From the NCBI GenBank assembly GCA_020086605.1, contig JACBWW010000049.1, forward strand, positions 3,784,966-3,848,965: 64,000 nt of DNA, written 5' to 3'. Below are positions 25,701 through 38,500 of the stretch, piece by piece. The notes under the pieces were generated by a model. That model was not told the DNA's origin. It did no database searches and saw nothing but the letters and a program-made list of their open reading frames with translations. A program made the position numbers and the translations under genes. The first letter of the stretch is position 1. Every line of letters starts with the position of its first letter. Source of the DNA: Lanius collurio (taxonomy: Eukaryota > Chordata > Aves > Passeriformes > Laniidae).

Positions 25701-28700
25701 ATTCAAGTATGTTGGGAACTCAGCTGCAATGCTTGTGTTTTGCAGATAATGCATTGTGTGGAACACAAAGCTAGAATCTGATCCCTTTCCTAAAAATACC
25801 ACTCCAAAAGAGGCAGACAGCCCCACCTCAAAAACAATAGAAATGGGACAAGTAAACCCAAGTGAAATGCATTTTGTTTTCTGAAACTATTCATGTCTTT
25901 CATTATCCTGGGAACCCCATCAGCACAGAAAGAGCTTCCAGAAATGCCTCTGAGCACTCAGCACCAGCCAGTGATGGGTTTTGCAGTGTAAGTTCATCAG
26001 TGGATGGACATTAGGGAGACAACTGTAGGAAACTCTAAAGCTGTGAGGCAGTTTTCCTCTCCTGTGCAGTCCGTGTTACAAGTGGGAGTCAGGAAATAGC
26101 AGCTGTTTTAGCATCACGCTGCCAACAGTGGGATTTGCAGAGCAGGATGGGGTTTTGTGCTGCCCTGAAGAGCCCTCCAATGATAAGACAATGTGGTCTT
26201 GCCTTGAAAACCCATCTATAGCATTAGTCATGTGTTATCTGTTAATTATATTTTTTTATGTCTCACAATGCTTGTGCCTCTTGAAAATCAGTTCAGTAAC
26301 TAAAGCCAGCACAGTGAGTGGCTACAGTGCCCCTGGAGTGATAAAGCTTTTTGAAACACCTTCAAAAAAACAATGAAAGCAGTTGGAGAAGTGTCTTTAT
26401 TTCCATGTCTCCTTGGGAAAAAAAATTGTACCTGTGAGATGCAAGAGGAATAGAGTTGTGTTTCCAGTCACTGCGGCAGTACTGTTTTAAAAAGCCCTTT
26501 TGTAGGCACAGTGCATTCAGTTTTTTTCTCTGATTCTGGAAAAAAGTAAAGTTCATGCATAAATTGGCAAGCAGGCTTTCATTTAAGCTGTGTGATTTAG
26601 ATCTGCCAGTGAAGGCTGCTGCTGTAGAGCATTTGGCATTCATCAGAAAAATCTCCAAGTCTAAACAGTTTTATTATGCAAAGTTATATAGTTGGAAGGT
26701 AAAACACACTGTCTTTTTCCACTTTGATGAACCAGGGTAGCTGATGGATGTCCCTTCAAATGTCTCATAAACTTGCATGGAAAATGAATAGCTGTAGGTC
26801 TCACTGTTCAACCTATGGCTGCTGTAAGGAGAAAGGATGCTTAGCTGGGCTGTGGGTAGGAGAGCAGCTGTACCCAAGAAACCATGTGGGTTCTCAAACA
26901 ATGTGTTAGAAAACCATTGGCATCTCCACGAATTAGGATCCCAGTACCTGGATATTTCCATTCAGATTTTATTAGCGCAGCTTTATACTTCTTACAAGAC
27001 ACTTCTGCTAACAAAGCTTGCAGTGACTGCTCTTTACATGTGTAGAAATTTTCCTGGAGTGATTTTTCCTTTGTGACTTAGGGAAATTCATAGTTTACGG
27101 AAACATTTATTAAAGCTTCACCCTTTTTAGTATGTGATTACTTCGCTCATTCATCGTGCCATGTGTTCACTCTAAAATCTCGTTAGAGATGTGAAGTCAA
27201 ACGGATTTCAGCAGGAGCTAAAATATTAAGCCCTTAATGTCTTTTTTACTAGGTGTGGACTGCTGAAAGGTGACCAGAAAGGGTTCTCCTGAATGACCAT
27301 TCTCTGTATTTCCATACATTTCTACAGAATGCGAAGAACCAAGTTTGATAATCCCACCCAGAGCTCATTGCAGCAGCCAAAAAAACCCCTTGGTTATGGG
27401 AGGGAGACCTCTCTATCCACTGCAGCTGAGTAGGGTGGGAGTGTGGGTCAGACCTGAGCCCTGCTGAGACACTGATCCCAGTGGGAATCACCACCTGGAT
27501 GGGACAGCCCGATCTGTGCAGAAGCAGCTGCAGCCGGTGAGGTCCTGGTCTTGGTGTCCTGCACCCACCCAGCACCACCACAATCAGCATCAGTTAGAGC
27601 CCTGCTAAGCCACTTTGTAAAACATTCCTGCAGGACTAAGTTGGCAGGATGAGAGGGAAAAAGCTATTTAGCTCAGCACACTGTTGGTGCACCATAAATA
27701 TTTCTTTCCGTTCCATAAAAACTGCAATAAGGGAGCACCAGCCTTCATGAAATGCCCTTTAAAATGCAGTAAGAAAACTCAATATAGTAATAGGTTCCTA
27801 TTTATTCAAGAAAACCTTTAAAATAAGCTCTGAGTGCTCAGAAAAGTAAATTCCTCCATCATAGGCAAAGGAATTGTGTTGTTTTTCATTTTGGATAGCT
27901 TTAGATTTTCTGGGAAGAGAACTGTAGCAGAAAGAATAGCCCAAGACAATAATTTGGGCCTTGAACAAAACCAATTTCTTGCATGTAATTTGTGTTTGTT
28001 CTCCTCCAAGGCTGTGCTTTACGTGGACAGTATAAAACTTGGCAATCTTTCAAAGTCTTGAGGGAATATGAGAAAGGACTCATTATCCCTTCACCTTGTG
28101 CAGTGCAGGATCTGCTGTTTCCCAGGAATTACTGGTTCCTTTAGAGGCAGTAAAGAGGCTGGGTGGGATTCACTGTCCCTACAGGGGACTGGATGCATTT
28201 GCCTAAATTTAGGAAGTCACTGTCATTTGCCGTGGCAGTCTAGCTTGTGCAGAATTGGGTGCCAGGGATGGGTTGGGTAGAGCAGCTTCTTTCTTGGTTG
28301 GATCTAGTCCTTTTACTGCATGTAAGATCTTCCATTGAATAACGTTGTCAAAAGCCAAAATTATTTTGCTTGGGTCTAATTTTATTCTCTTCACTTGTGG
28401 CTTCATTTGCTAGACTTTAAATCATATTTGGAAACTTAAGACAACCTTTGTCAGCCTTCTGAGGTGGCAGTGGCACTGTTTTCTCTCCCTGCTTTTGGCA
28501 CAAATAAGACATTCTTTTAATATTGATCGTTTACAAATGAACTCTTGCAAAAAGATAGTAAAACACATCCCCACTTGTACCACTCAGGCTCTGCTGTGAG
28601 AATTTCATACTGGGTTTGTAGCCTGGAACACATGTGATCCACTGGTTCTGCAAAAGCAGCATCCACAGTAATTAAACATTAACTACCTTTGCTTGAAAAG

Positions 28701-29460
28701 AGCTGTCATCATTACTCTTTGCACTCGTGAGGGTTTTTTTTTTTGTATGGATACTGGTTATAAGCTTCTAAAGCACTTGCCTGCTCTTTATCTCAGCTGG
28801 TATTTACACTGAAAGGTGATTTGAATCCTGCAATTTCACATCAGTGTGACCACTCTGCTTGGAATTACTTCTGGGTCATTATGCAAAAACCAGGAATTTT
28901 TTATGCTTTTGTGTAAGTGGGTGATGGAAGAGCCTGTTTTCTGCCTTCAGATGGTAAAATCAGCAAGATCAGAGACTTAGCTGGCCTTGCATGACTTTGG
29001 ATAGGTGGTTCTTTAGGGAAATGTGGTTTGTTGGTGGCAGTGTAGGTGGGTGGGAGATGGAAACTCCAGCTCCATAGCTGGGCATGCCTCAGCCCAGTTT
29101 TTTCTGACCCCCCCTCCAGCTGGCAAAGTCTTCCTGCCTGTGCAGTGAGAGAATGGTCAAGCTCGGGAGCAGTGGTTGGTTTTGGTCATTGGCTTTGAAG
29201 TTGTGCTACTACTGTCCTTTTCTGTATGAAGCCTGGTTGCACCAGCGTTGTGCTGTGTGGAGTTTGTGGAGGTTGGGGGCCAGAGGGTAAGAACACACAA
29301 GAATTGGAAAAACAAACCTCAAATCCCCCAACTCAAGCCAAATAAAGTTAGAGGGGGTAGGAGAGTGGGGCAAGTGTGAGTCATAGGTGGATGGGCTGAG
29401 TTTGATGCTTTGTAGGTGGTTTTAAAAGGAAATCACTGCTTGAAATGGTTATGTGACCTG

Positions 29461-29586
29461 AAAAAAAGCTGAAAACAAAATAATAATTAAAAAAAGTACT
29501 TAAAAGGGGAGCAGGAAGAAGGAAAAAAGGGAAAAAGAGGAAGAAGAGAAAAAAGAAAATAATTAAAAAAAAAGAATTGAAAGAAG
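29461..29586 (+). repeat. A/G-rich low-complexity tract
   Basis: Nearly pure purine from about 29502 to 29559, with AAT-rich flanks. Simple-sequence DNA; the 102-codon minus-strand frame across it is a composition artefact. Confidence 0.8.
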
Positions 29587-30847
29587 CTTGACCATTCCTG
29601 GATTACAGAGAAGTGAGAAGCACTGATCAGCATCCTCATTTCCAGGGCTGTGCAAGCTCTGAGTGTGTTGTTAGAGAGTTTCCACTTTGGGGCTGGCCGG
29701 TGTCCAGCTGGCGTGGGGCACGGCCGGGAGATCTCCGTCTGTCTGCAAAACACTGTGAAGAGGCACTGTGCCCCAGCCGAGAGAAAACTCGTCACTTTAC
29801 AGCTCAGCCTGCTCTTTCAACAAGAAAAGATAATATTTCCGAAAGAGTAAAGGAGAAGTTTTGCCATTACACAGCGTTTGAACCCTGTAGCAGAGCTTGT
29901 GGTTGTGGATCCAAGTCTCCTTCTCTCCATAGCCCAAAGTTACCATTCCAGGGGGGGTTTAATTCCTGTAAAGTGGGGCTGGGGAGTAGGGACAGCTCAG
30001 ACTTGTTTGTCTTGTAGCAGCTAAAACAAAGACATGAAGTTGTTTTCCAGATTCAGCTATAACCAGTGAGCACTTTCCATACCTTCTGCTCCCCTGAACA
30101 GGAAAATTTCCTTTGACTCTGGGGAACTTGAGCCACACAAGTGTGAGACTGGATATCGTGGGGAATTTGCAATGGCAAGTCCAAAGAAGAGGCAGTTGGT
30201 GAAGTGAATCTGCTGAATCTTCTTGTAAACATTTAATGAGACAGACTTGAAGAGACAAACTGTTCTTGCAGAGATGATGGAATTGGAGGCCGCAGAATCC
30301 AGCCTGCTCCTGAGTCTCCTGAAGTTGATGAGCTACATGGGAGGACGGCATCAAGGGGTATCTCCTGCACGTCAGTCTTTATAAAAACACTAACTGAGCA
30401 ATTTTCACTCTCCCTCAGTGCTTGCCTCTTGCCGTACTTTGTATTTCTTCCCCTCAGAGTTGTGCTGAGCTGCTGTGGGTCAGGGGCCAGTGCTTGGCCC
30501 TGCTTTGCTGTGTGGATCCCCTCGAGCAGCCCCTGGAAGGGCCATGGCCTTGCTTGGCTGCCGGCAGCCATAAGTGTGCTGGCTTTCCAAGGTTTTGATT
30601 TCCAACCTGTCTGGCAGCAGAGGGGATTGAATTATCTGAATTATCTTCTCGAGTGAAAGCGTTTGTGCAATGGCCACGGTGCTGGGAGCAGCTGTGATGC
30701 CTGACCCCGGGACAACTTTGGTCTGGTGCCTGTGCTGAGAAGTCGGATCTGGTTCATCTGGATCTGGCTCTAGGCTCAGTTTAATTAATTTTTTCTTCAA
30801 AGTAGATTAAATCGATTGCTTTGGAAAAAAGAGTAAACTGTCTTTGC

Positions 30848-30915
30848 TTTTTTTTTTTGTTTGTTTGGTTGGTTTTGGGGGTTTTTTTTGGTTTTTTTTT
30901 TTTTTTTTTTGGTTT
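30848..30915 (+). repeat. T-rich tract with GTTTGGTT units
   Basis: Long T runs (up to about 20) separated by GG steps such as TTTGTTTGG and TTGGTTTTGGGGG. Similar sequence occurs near 10583-10603, 35574-35599 and 45461-45494, and in complement at 3557-3590 and 9465-9547. Confidence 0.8.
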
Positions 30916-31958
30916 CAGTAGCCAGCTGGGAAACAAGAGAAATTAGGTGGATTCACATAGTTTTCACTCTAAAATCTTTATTAAAAAAAAAAACCCAGTC
31001 TATTGGGTATGAACTAAGAAGCTGTGACATAGACTGTTCCCATATTTTAATGATCCTAGAATGACATGTTCTGCAAAAAGGGAAGCAATAATAGAAATAA
31101 AAATTCACTTTACTACCTAGTAAATGAAGAGACGTGACTACAGCTCAGAACTTCTCTGTCCTCTCCCTGAAAGGCCCTGACCACACCAAATATAACAAAT
31201 TAAAGCACTGTTATTTCCATCTGGGACGTGTGTGCACATGCTGTCTGCCTTGTCAAGAATATCCACTGCAGCTGGAGTATGATGGATTTACTACACTTGT
31301 CTGAAGCTGGGGTTTCATGTGCTGGATGAAATTGTACAATGTTGTTTTTTTCATGGATGCATATGAGCTGCATGCATGGAGTTCATTCTGACCAGGACTT
31401 CTGAGGTTTTCTATGTCCCAAAATTCTTGCACAAATTGCTAGCTGTCTCTTCTGGCACTGAGACAAAATTTCCAGACAGAAAGGAAGATCTCTGTAGGGA
31501 ACCCCAGGAGGGAAATATCCTAAAACTGAAGCTGTGATCAATGAATTAGGTCAGGGTTCCTCTTGGCCATGTAACTGCAGGAATCGGAGTTGGGCCTTTG
31601 CCCATGTCTTCAGCTAATGCACTGCCCTTCTCTTTCAGCCTGGGTGGTCAGAGATCTGATTTTTCTTGTCTTACCCTCCTCCCCCTTAAGGCTTTTAGGT
31701 GGGTTTGAGTCAGAAAGACACGTTCATCCAAATGCTGGCTGAGAGGTGTCCCCTGCCTCCGTCCTCTCGTGCCGTGGGCTGACTGCAGAGTTTACTTGCA
31801 GCAAGGGGAATACAGGTGTGTTACAGGGATGATCTCCCATCCAGAGGAGTTGGCAAGGACCAGCTTTTCCTGCATGGCTGCTCCATTTTCTGTTGCATGT
31901 GTGAGCACAGTGCAGTGGGTCTGTGTCCTCTGTGGCTCATGCCACCCTCAGGTAACAC

Positions 31959-32071
31959 AATCACAGAATGGTTTGGGTTGCAAAGGACCTTAAAGATCAT
32001 CCAGCCCAACACCCTGCTATGGGCAGGAACATTTTCCACTAGACATGGTTGCTCCAAGCCCCATCAAACCT
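31959..32071 (-). mobile_element. CR1 LINE 3' end, short
   Basis: In + orientation it begins 'aatcacagaatggtttgggttg', continues 'ggaccttaaagatcatccagcccaacaccctgc...atgggcaggaac' and ends 'ggttgctccaagccccatcaaacct'. This is the reverse complement of a well-known avian CR1 3' end. Only about 113 bp remain, so it is heavily 5'-truncated. Few differences from the remembered consensus suggest it is younger than the copy at 3602. Confidence 0.9.
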
Positions 32072-35000
32072 ACAAAGAAGCATGAAGGACTTGGGGATGC
32101 TGTGAGAGCTTGAGAGCTTTTACTCCCTGTTCAGTGATATTCCCTCCACTCAGCACACCCAGGCTTTACACAAACACCACCAAACTCACATGGTGTGAGG
32201 GTTAATCCACCCCTGCCAGAGATCAGCAGCACTTGAGACCTCCCAGCACTACCCCAAAACCTCCCTGGGGAAGAGAACATGCCTGGGGGTCAACCTGAAG
32301 CTTGTGAGAGCTAAAGATAAAAGCCCCAAAGTTCACAGTGGAAAAAGAACTTCTCTCATGACAAAGGGCTTTCTGCTGCCCGTAGTTTCCTAACACGATA
32401 ACTGGAGGGTGGGCTAATTCAGGGCAGACGGAGGAGGAGACAAGGGGGAGTGTAGGAACCATAGCTGGGACCATGACATCATTGTATTTTCTTTCCTGAT
32501 GTTGCTTAGAGCATGTGGCTATGTTTATCTGAAAACCTCATCCTTGCCTATGTAATTTGAGCTCAGTTTGAGGGATTTAGCATGTTTTGGAAACCACATA
32601 TTAAGAATACAATTTGTCTGTGTAATCTTTTCCTATTTTTGTGGGACACTGACAGAAATGTCAGCACAGGAGTTTTATGTTGAGGGAATAATTCAAATTA
32701 ATATAACTATCTGTAAATCCCGGTGGAAAGTCCTTTTTGTCAGCAATACAGAAATACCAACTAAGAGAGTTTGCCCTTACACTTTAAAAGTTCCAGGTCT
32801 GCATGTGTCCTAAGGAATTTTAATCTCCCATTTGATTTGGAAGGGATTTTATGAGCATAAAACTCTGCTCAGTTTTCGAGGCACACATTGGGATCTCAGC
32901 TGTTCCCTGTGCTGAAGCGTGGCTGCTTTTCAGATCCAGTTGAAATGACCAAGGAGATAATAATGGGGATGTTGAATTCAGAGTTGGCTGGGAAACACTG
33001 AGGAATACTGAGAGCTGTGCACCACCAGGCTTGCTGCTGCATCAGGGACAATTCTACTCTGGGTTGCAAGGCATAACCTTGGCTCATTTCTGAAACACAG
33101 GCATCTGATCTCCCTGCAGCTTATTGACTTTAATGGAGATTATTCTTTTAATTTTTACAATGGTGTAAGGGAGAGCAGAGTTTGGCTGGAAGCCATGATA
33201 GTGCTGCATTGGCAGATGGAGTGAGTGAAATATGCAGAATCAAACCCACTGCAGGGAAGGTTCAAGCTTTGCAATACTCAAACCCTCATTTGCCAGTCCA
33301 GAATTCTTGTTTTCCAGGGTGAATAGAAGGGAGCCATCCCTCCCCAGCATGGACTCAGCGTGCAAGGCCACACATAGAAATGAGGACTCTGGGGGCTTGT
33401 TCCCAGTTCCCATTCTTGTTTTCCTGCCAGCCCATTCTCTGTGCTGAGCTCTGCCTGTTGATAAGATACACTGCATTGTAAAGCGCTTCTTGATGAGACC
33501 CATGCTTACCCTGTCCAGGGTGATAAAGACCAAACAGAAGGAATGGGCAAAGCTGTCATTCCTGTGGAGGAGGCCAGCATGTGGCCCCTGGCTCGTGGTG
33601 GCATGTTCTGACTGCAGCAGTGGAGGCAGCAGTCTGGGCTTTCAGGGGAGCAGTAGCTGTAGTCTGTGGCAAGAATAGATTTTCTCCCTGATGCCAATTT
33701 CCCCCTTTAAACACAGTTCAAAGAGGTTTAAAGAGGTGATGAAGTATGACATTTTGCTTGTAGCAGTAGTAGGAAGAAACTTATATATGTATAAGCAAGT
33801 GAGATGAGGGGAAGGTAAGGATCTGACCATGCGTGTCATTTTGTAATGAGTTTTATTGCTATTAATACATTAATTCCACTGCCACAGCATTGTCTCTCCT
33901 CTTTCCTTGTTGCTGGCAGTGTCCTTCACCTGAAGCAGTTTTGTAGAGTATGATCCCTCCCCATTATACCTTATTCCTGGCTCTTTCTGATTTCTTACGC
34001 TTCAAAGCCTGGCATAAGCCCTGAATGTGACCTTTAAAATGCATTCAAAAGATGTTTAATCATTATCTCTAACTCTGCTTAGCCTTGTTATCTGTATAAA
34101 TGCCCAGTAATATCATAGAGTACTATCATTTTATACATATATTTAATTATCTCTTGCATTATATTTGGTCTGATGAATTTTAATCCAGCAAATGCTGTTA
34201 GCTCATCACTGTATTGGCCTTGGACACGATCTCTCTTTCTTACTGCAAATAAAATGTGTTTATACTCATTGAACACATTGTGATCCACTCATACATGTTC
34301 AACATGGATGTGCTTTTTGGGTGCATGGCATATGGAGAACAAGGGGAAGCACCTGTAAGAGTGGGCCTTAGCTGCTCTCTGGGCTGTGTTTAACTGGTAG
34401 CCTTGCACTTGGAAGAGATTTCCTTTATTTGGCTGTCTTTGCTCTTTTGTACCGTTCCAATTTGTTTTCAACACAGCCTGAATGTAATTGAATAGCTTCT
34501 TTTATTTCGATGTAAAAAAATGTCTGGTTTACACGCCTCCCGAGGATTAGGCAGTGAATTAAAAGCAAGTGGTTTTAGAGAATCACAAATAATGCTTTAA
34601 CCTCCCTCCCCACTGAAACCAATGAATGATTCTCTAAATAAACAGATTTTCCTTGGCGTATGTTGAGCTGGATGAGACAAGAGTCCTTCCCACAGCTGGC
34701 CCCCTCCAGCCTGTGGCTGAACCTCAGTGGCATGTGAAAGTTATGGTGTGTTTACCAGAGTTCATCCTCCCTAGTAATAGGGAGCTGCTGAATTGCTTCA
34801 CACATGGGTCACCCAGTCATTGGGGGTGGTTTTATTTTAAGTTTCATAAAGAGTTTAGAGCAGGAGTGTGCCTCCCTGGCTCTTTGACTATTTTTAGTTA
34901 ATCTCTGTGACTTCCCTACAGCTCTGCTCCCCTTAATGCAGCTTATACTAATAGGCAGAGACAGTCACTGGGGACATTAATGACTTGTCTGTTGAGGTCT

Positions 35001-35583
35001 GTCACTTGCTGGCGACTTACGTAGTCAGGTTGTTGTTTTACACCCTGGAGTACTCCGGGATTCTTTATCTGAGTCTCTGTCCTTGCCTCATTGGGTTTGC
35101 AGTGGACATTTTAGTTCCAGGTGCACTTCAGGAAACAGAGATTTCTGCATAGTTGGATAGGGTGTTTTTTTACCTCCTCACACATGCTTTATAGGGCCAC
35201 TTGTTGGAGCAGAATTAGAAAAACTTTCTCCTCTGATATCCAAGGACTCTGTAAGGAGAGAACCAAGCAGGTCTTGTATCGTGAGGGTTTAAATCCAAAT
35301 GGATTATATGATGGGTGACAAAAATATTGTGAGGAGGAGAGGTGCTGACAGTTTGGATGATATGAGCCTTGTAGCTCCTGTGTTACTGCAGTTCTTTTAA
35401 AGGGTCTGTCAACAATTCTCAGACTTTTGTATGATTTCCCTTCAGTCAGGTTTTCCTTTCACATTAACCATCATGATGTGCCTTTTGGGAGAGCATCTTG
35501 GGAAAAATTGAGATGCTCTAATTCATTCACCCTTAAGGCTACTGGATTTTCTGAATTGATAATGCTGATTTTGGTTTTGTTTG

Positions 35584-35599
35584 TTTTTTTTTTTTTTTT
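35584..35599 (+). repeat. Poly-T run (16 T)
   Basis: Homopolymer directly preceded by TTTTGGTTTTGTTTG, of the same family of T-rich tracts as 30848-30915. Confidence 0.9.
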
Positions 35600-36606
35600 C
35601 CTCTCTTTGTTGCTTATTTCTTTAATGAAGAAGTCAGGGGTGCCTGTCAGAGACATTTATTCCTTTTAGGAGGAACTCGGGCACTGGGAAGATGCTGCCG
35701 AAAATTGTCATGGGTGAGCAAACTACTACCTACAGTCTCTGGTTTTTGTCTCTGTTGCCACAGTAACTTCCAGTCCTACTGCCCACTTAACACTGCCTAA
35801 TTTGATTGCAAAGACCAGGCCTTCAAGGAGAGGCTTTAGGCTGTGCTTATGGGTTGAAATTGGGAGACTGTTGATAAGTTTCCCCTACCACCCCACTCAA
35901 CAAGCAGATACTTAGCCTGTGGTCTATAACTGTGCTGTATTTTACAACTCCATAAACTTACAGCAAAGCCAGGGCTCTGCTCTCTGGCTCTGATACCAAG
36001 ATGAAGTGGGTCCACTTATGGTTCAGTTGTTCTGTGTAGTCTATGTAGTCTCTTCAAGTTGTAGCTGGATGTATTATATACAAATCATGTGGCTAATTTT
36101 TATCATATCAGGCCCATTTTACCTTTTCTCCTGGAAGGACCGTAGAAAAAAAACACATTGAAGTGATGCAGAATTGATAAAAAATAAGTACAGAGCTTAC
36201 AGATGCCTTTTACTACATTTGATAGCTGTAAAAGTCTAGAAAAGGTAGAATAATACACCTGCTCTAAACTGTCTTCCTTCATGGATAAGTGGATTTGGTA
36301 GCAGGAGTGGATTGAAATCTGCCTGACCTTTAGGGAAGTTTGAATATGAATCCAGACTGGCATTGAATTAGGCAGTAAAGCTCTTCTGTTGTGTCTAAAT
36401 GTGAATCCAGATCTAAGCCTTGGGACTTCAGTTCTGTATCTAACCACAGTGGTTGCTAAAGAGGTGAAATAGCATCTGCAAGAGCAGTTGAGTGATGTGC
36501 ACACTCTCAGGTGCTGGAGTGAAGACAAAACACACAAATGCTCTTACCCAGCGATGGAAGCCTGAAAAAACAGAGGAAAGGGCTTGGTGACAGCTGACAA
36601 GCATGG

Positions 36607-37181
36607 TGTCATGGGTTAACCCCAGCCAGCAACCAAGGACCACACAGGCCCTTGCTCACTCCCACACCAGTGGGAGCGGGGAGAGAATCAGAAGGGTAAA
36701 AGCTGGAAAAGTCATAGGTTGAGATAAAGACAGCTTGATAGGGAAAGCACAAAATGCCCACACAAGCAAAGCGAAACAAGGAATTAATTCACTGCTTCCC
36801 ATGGGTAGACAGGAGTTCAGCCATTTCCAGGAGAGCAAGGCCCCATCACACATGATGGTTACTTGGGAAGACAAGCACCATCACTCCAAATATCCCTTCT
36901 TTTTCCTGCTTCTTTCCCCCAGCTTTATGTACTAACATGATGCCATATGATCTGGAATATCCCTGTCCTGGCTGTGTCTCCTCCCAACTTCCCATGCACC
37001 CACAACTTCCTTGCCAGTGCAGCAGTGTGTAAAGCAGAAGAGGCCCTGGCTCTGTGTAAGCCCTGCTCAGCAATAAAAAAATCTCAATATTATCAACCCT
37101 GTGCTCAGCACAAATCTGAAACACAGCGCCATACCAGCCACAGAGAAGAAAATTAATTCTACCCCAGCCAAATTCAGTGCA
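36607..37181 (+). mobile_element. Avian endogenous retrovirus LTR, apparently solo
   Basis: Begins TGTCATGGGTTAACCCCAGC and ends with GTGCA, so it has the TG...CA termini of an LTR. Its length of 575 bp and many internal phrases ('gggagagaatcagaagggtaaaagc', 'ttgagataaagacag', 'catgggtagacaggagttcagccat', 'ggctctgtgtaagccctgctcagcaataaa') match an abundant bird LTR remembered from avian genomes. A possible polyadenylation signal AATAAA is at 37072-37077, which sets the orientation. No gag, pol or env sequence is recognisable beside it. A matching target-site duplication could not be seen at these borders, so the insertion is old or was recombined. Confidence 0.8.
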
Positions 37182-37404
37182 GGTACCCTGGGGACCTGGG
37201 GGAGAGTGGGTAAATAGAGGGATGCAGTGTTGCCAAGCTGCCAGATTTATAGGAGCACTGGGGTAGGATGTATAGGAGGAGGAATGACAGTGCAAGTGAA
37301 GGATAATACAAACTGCAGCAGCGTGGAAGTATAATGGGAAAAGAGAACTGCTGTGGTATCTTTGTGGGTGGGAATTCCAACTCTAATAATAAATGTAGTA
37401 GTAG

Positions 37405-38276
37405 GATTGTACTACAGGAACACCCCCTCCTTCCCCCCAGGAAATATTAAGTGAGATTAAAGAAGATGAAAATTTAGGACAGGTATTAATAGCAGGAGAT
37501 TTCAACTTTCCATACATAGAATGGGTCAGTGCCTCATCAGGATGAGATGTAGTGCAAAAGTTTTCGATGGAGTAAGTACATAGTTGCCTCCTAGAACAAT
37601 TAATCCTAAATCCTGCAGGAAAAGATGCTATTTTGGATTTAGCCTGAAGTGGTGCCAGGGCCAGAAGGAATTAGTGGCAGAGCTCTCAGATAGCAGGTAC
37701 ATTACAATTAGTTTTAACATCACAGCAGGAAAAAACAAGGTACATACCTGTATGTAGATATTTAGTTTCAAGAGAGGGATAAGGTAAATATGAGAGTGCA
37801 GTTTGAAAATGCAAGAAACCTGCACAGAGCCTGGAGGCTGTTAATAACAGTGTATTAGAAGCTAAAAAAAAAAACCCAGCTGTCCTCTAAATCACCTGCA
37901 GAATCAGTAGGAAAATTAAGCAGCATATCACAGGAGATGACTAGCATCTGAGAAAGGGAAATATGATTCAAATGAAGAGAATTGGAAGACTGTAAAATTT
38001 GTCAGGTCAAGTGTAAAGAGAAAATTGGGTTTTCTGATGAAGCCAAGCTCCTTTGGGTAGTCAGATGCTACAGGGATGGTGAGGGACTCCAGACAGACCT
38101 CATAAAAATGGGACATATGATCTCCAGCATAGATAAATGTACAGTAATCCATCAAGGGAAAATTAAACCATGCCTTCATGATGCTGAACTCCAGAACTGA
38201 GAGTTATATTTTGGGGGAGAGATCTTGGAGTCATGGTGGGCAGCTGTTTGGGATCATGTGTTCAGTGTGCAGTAGC
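37405..38276 (+). mobile_element. Old CR1-type LINE, degenerate, with endonuclease remnant
   Basis: In one frame, 37482-37541 reads VLIAGDFNFPYIEW, the conserved GDFN motif of the CR1/L2-type apurinic endonuclease, soon followed by stops. Downstream, 'gatgctattttggattta' and 'agataaatgtacagtaatccat...gagagatcttggagtcatggtgg' match the ORF2 reverse-transcriptase end of older CR1 elements. The middle is deleted, and stops and frame breaks are frequent, so it is inactive. The 5' border is uncertain and could reach about 37190. Confidence 0.7.
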
Positions 38277-38277
38277 A

Positions 38278-38500
38278 TGAGGTTCACACAGCTCTCAAGT
38301 CTGTCCCTCTGGAAGGTCCCTTCCCTCTGGTGTGTTGCACACACCACAGAGCGTGGTGTCAGCAGCAAACCTGCTGAGGTTGTGCAGGACAACATCAAAT
38401 GCTTTGTGCAGTTCCCAGTAGATGATGTCTGTTGCTCTTCCCTTTTCCAACAATGCAGTAACCCCTTGTAGAAGGCCACCAAATTTGTCAGGTACCTGAG
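38278..38500 (-). mobile_element. CR1 LINE fragment, reverse-transcriptase region, inverted
   Basis: Read on the minus strand it begins 'ctcaggtacctgacaaatttggtggccttctac', passes 'agagcaacagacatcatctac' and 'tttgctgctgacaccacgctctgtggtg', and ends 'gacttgagagctgtgtgaacctcat'. This is an internal part of avian CR1 ORF2 (the RT palm including an F-A-D-D-like site, here read as FAADTT). About 150 bp between the two halves are missing. It abuts the + strand CR1 at 37405-38276 in opposite orientation. Confidence 0.8.

Noticed and set aside
29613..30017. 134-codon plus-strand frame in the intron
   Set aside because: No splice borders or recognisable motif; frames of this length are expected by chance in 64 kb.
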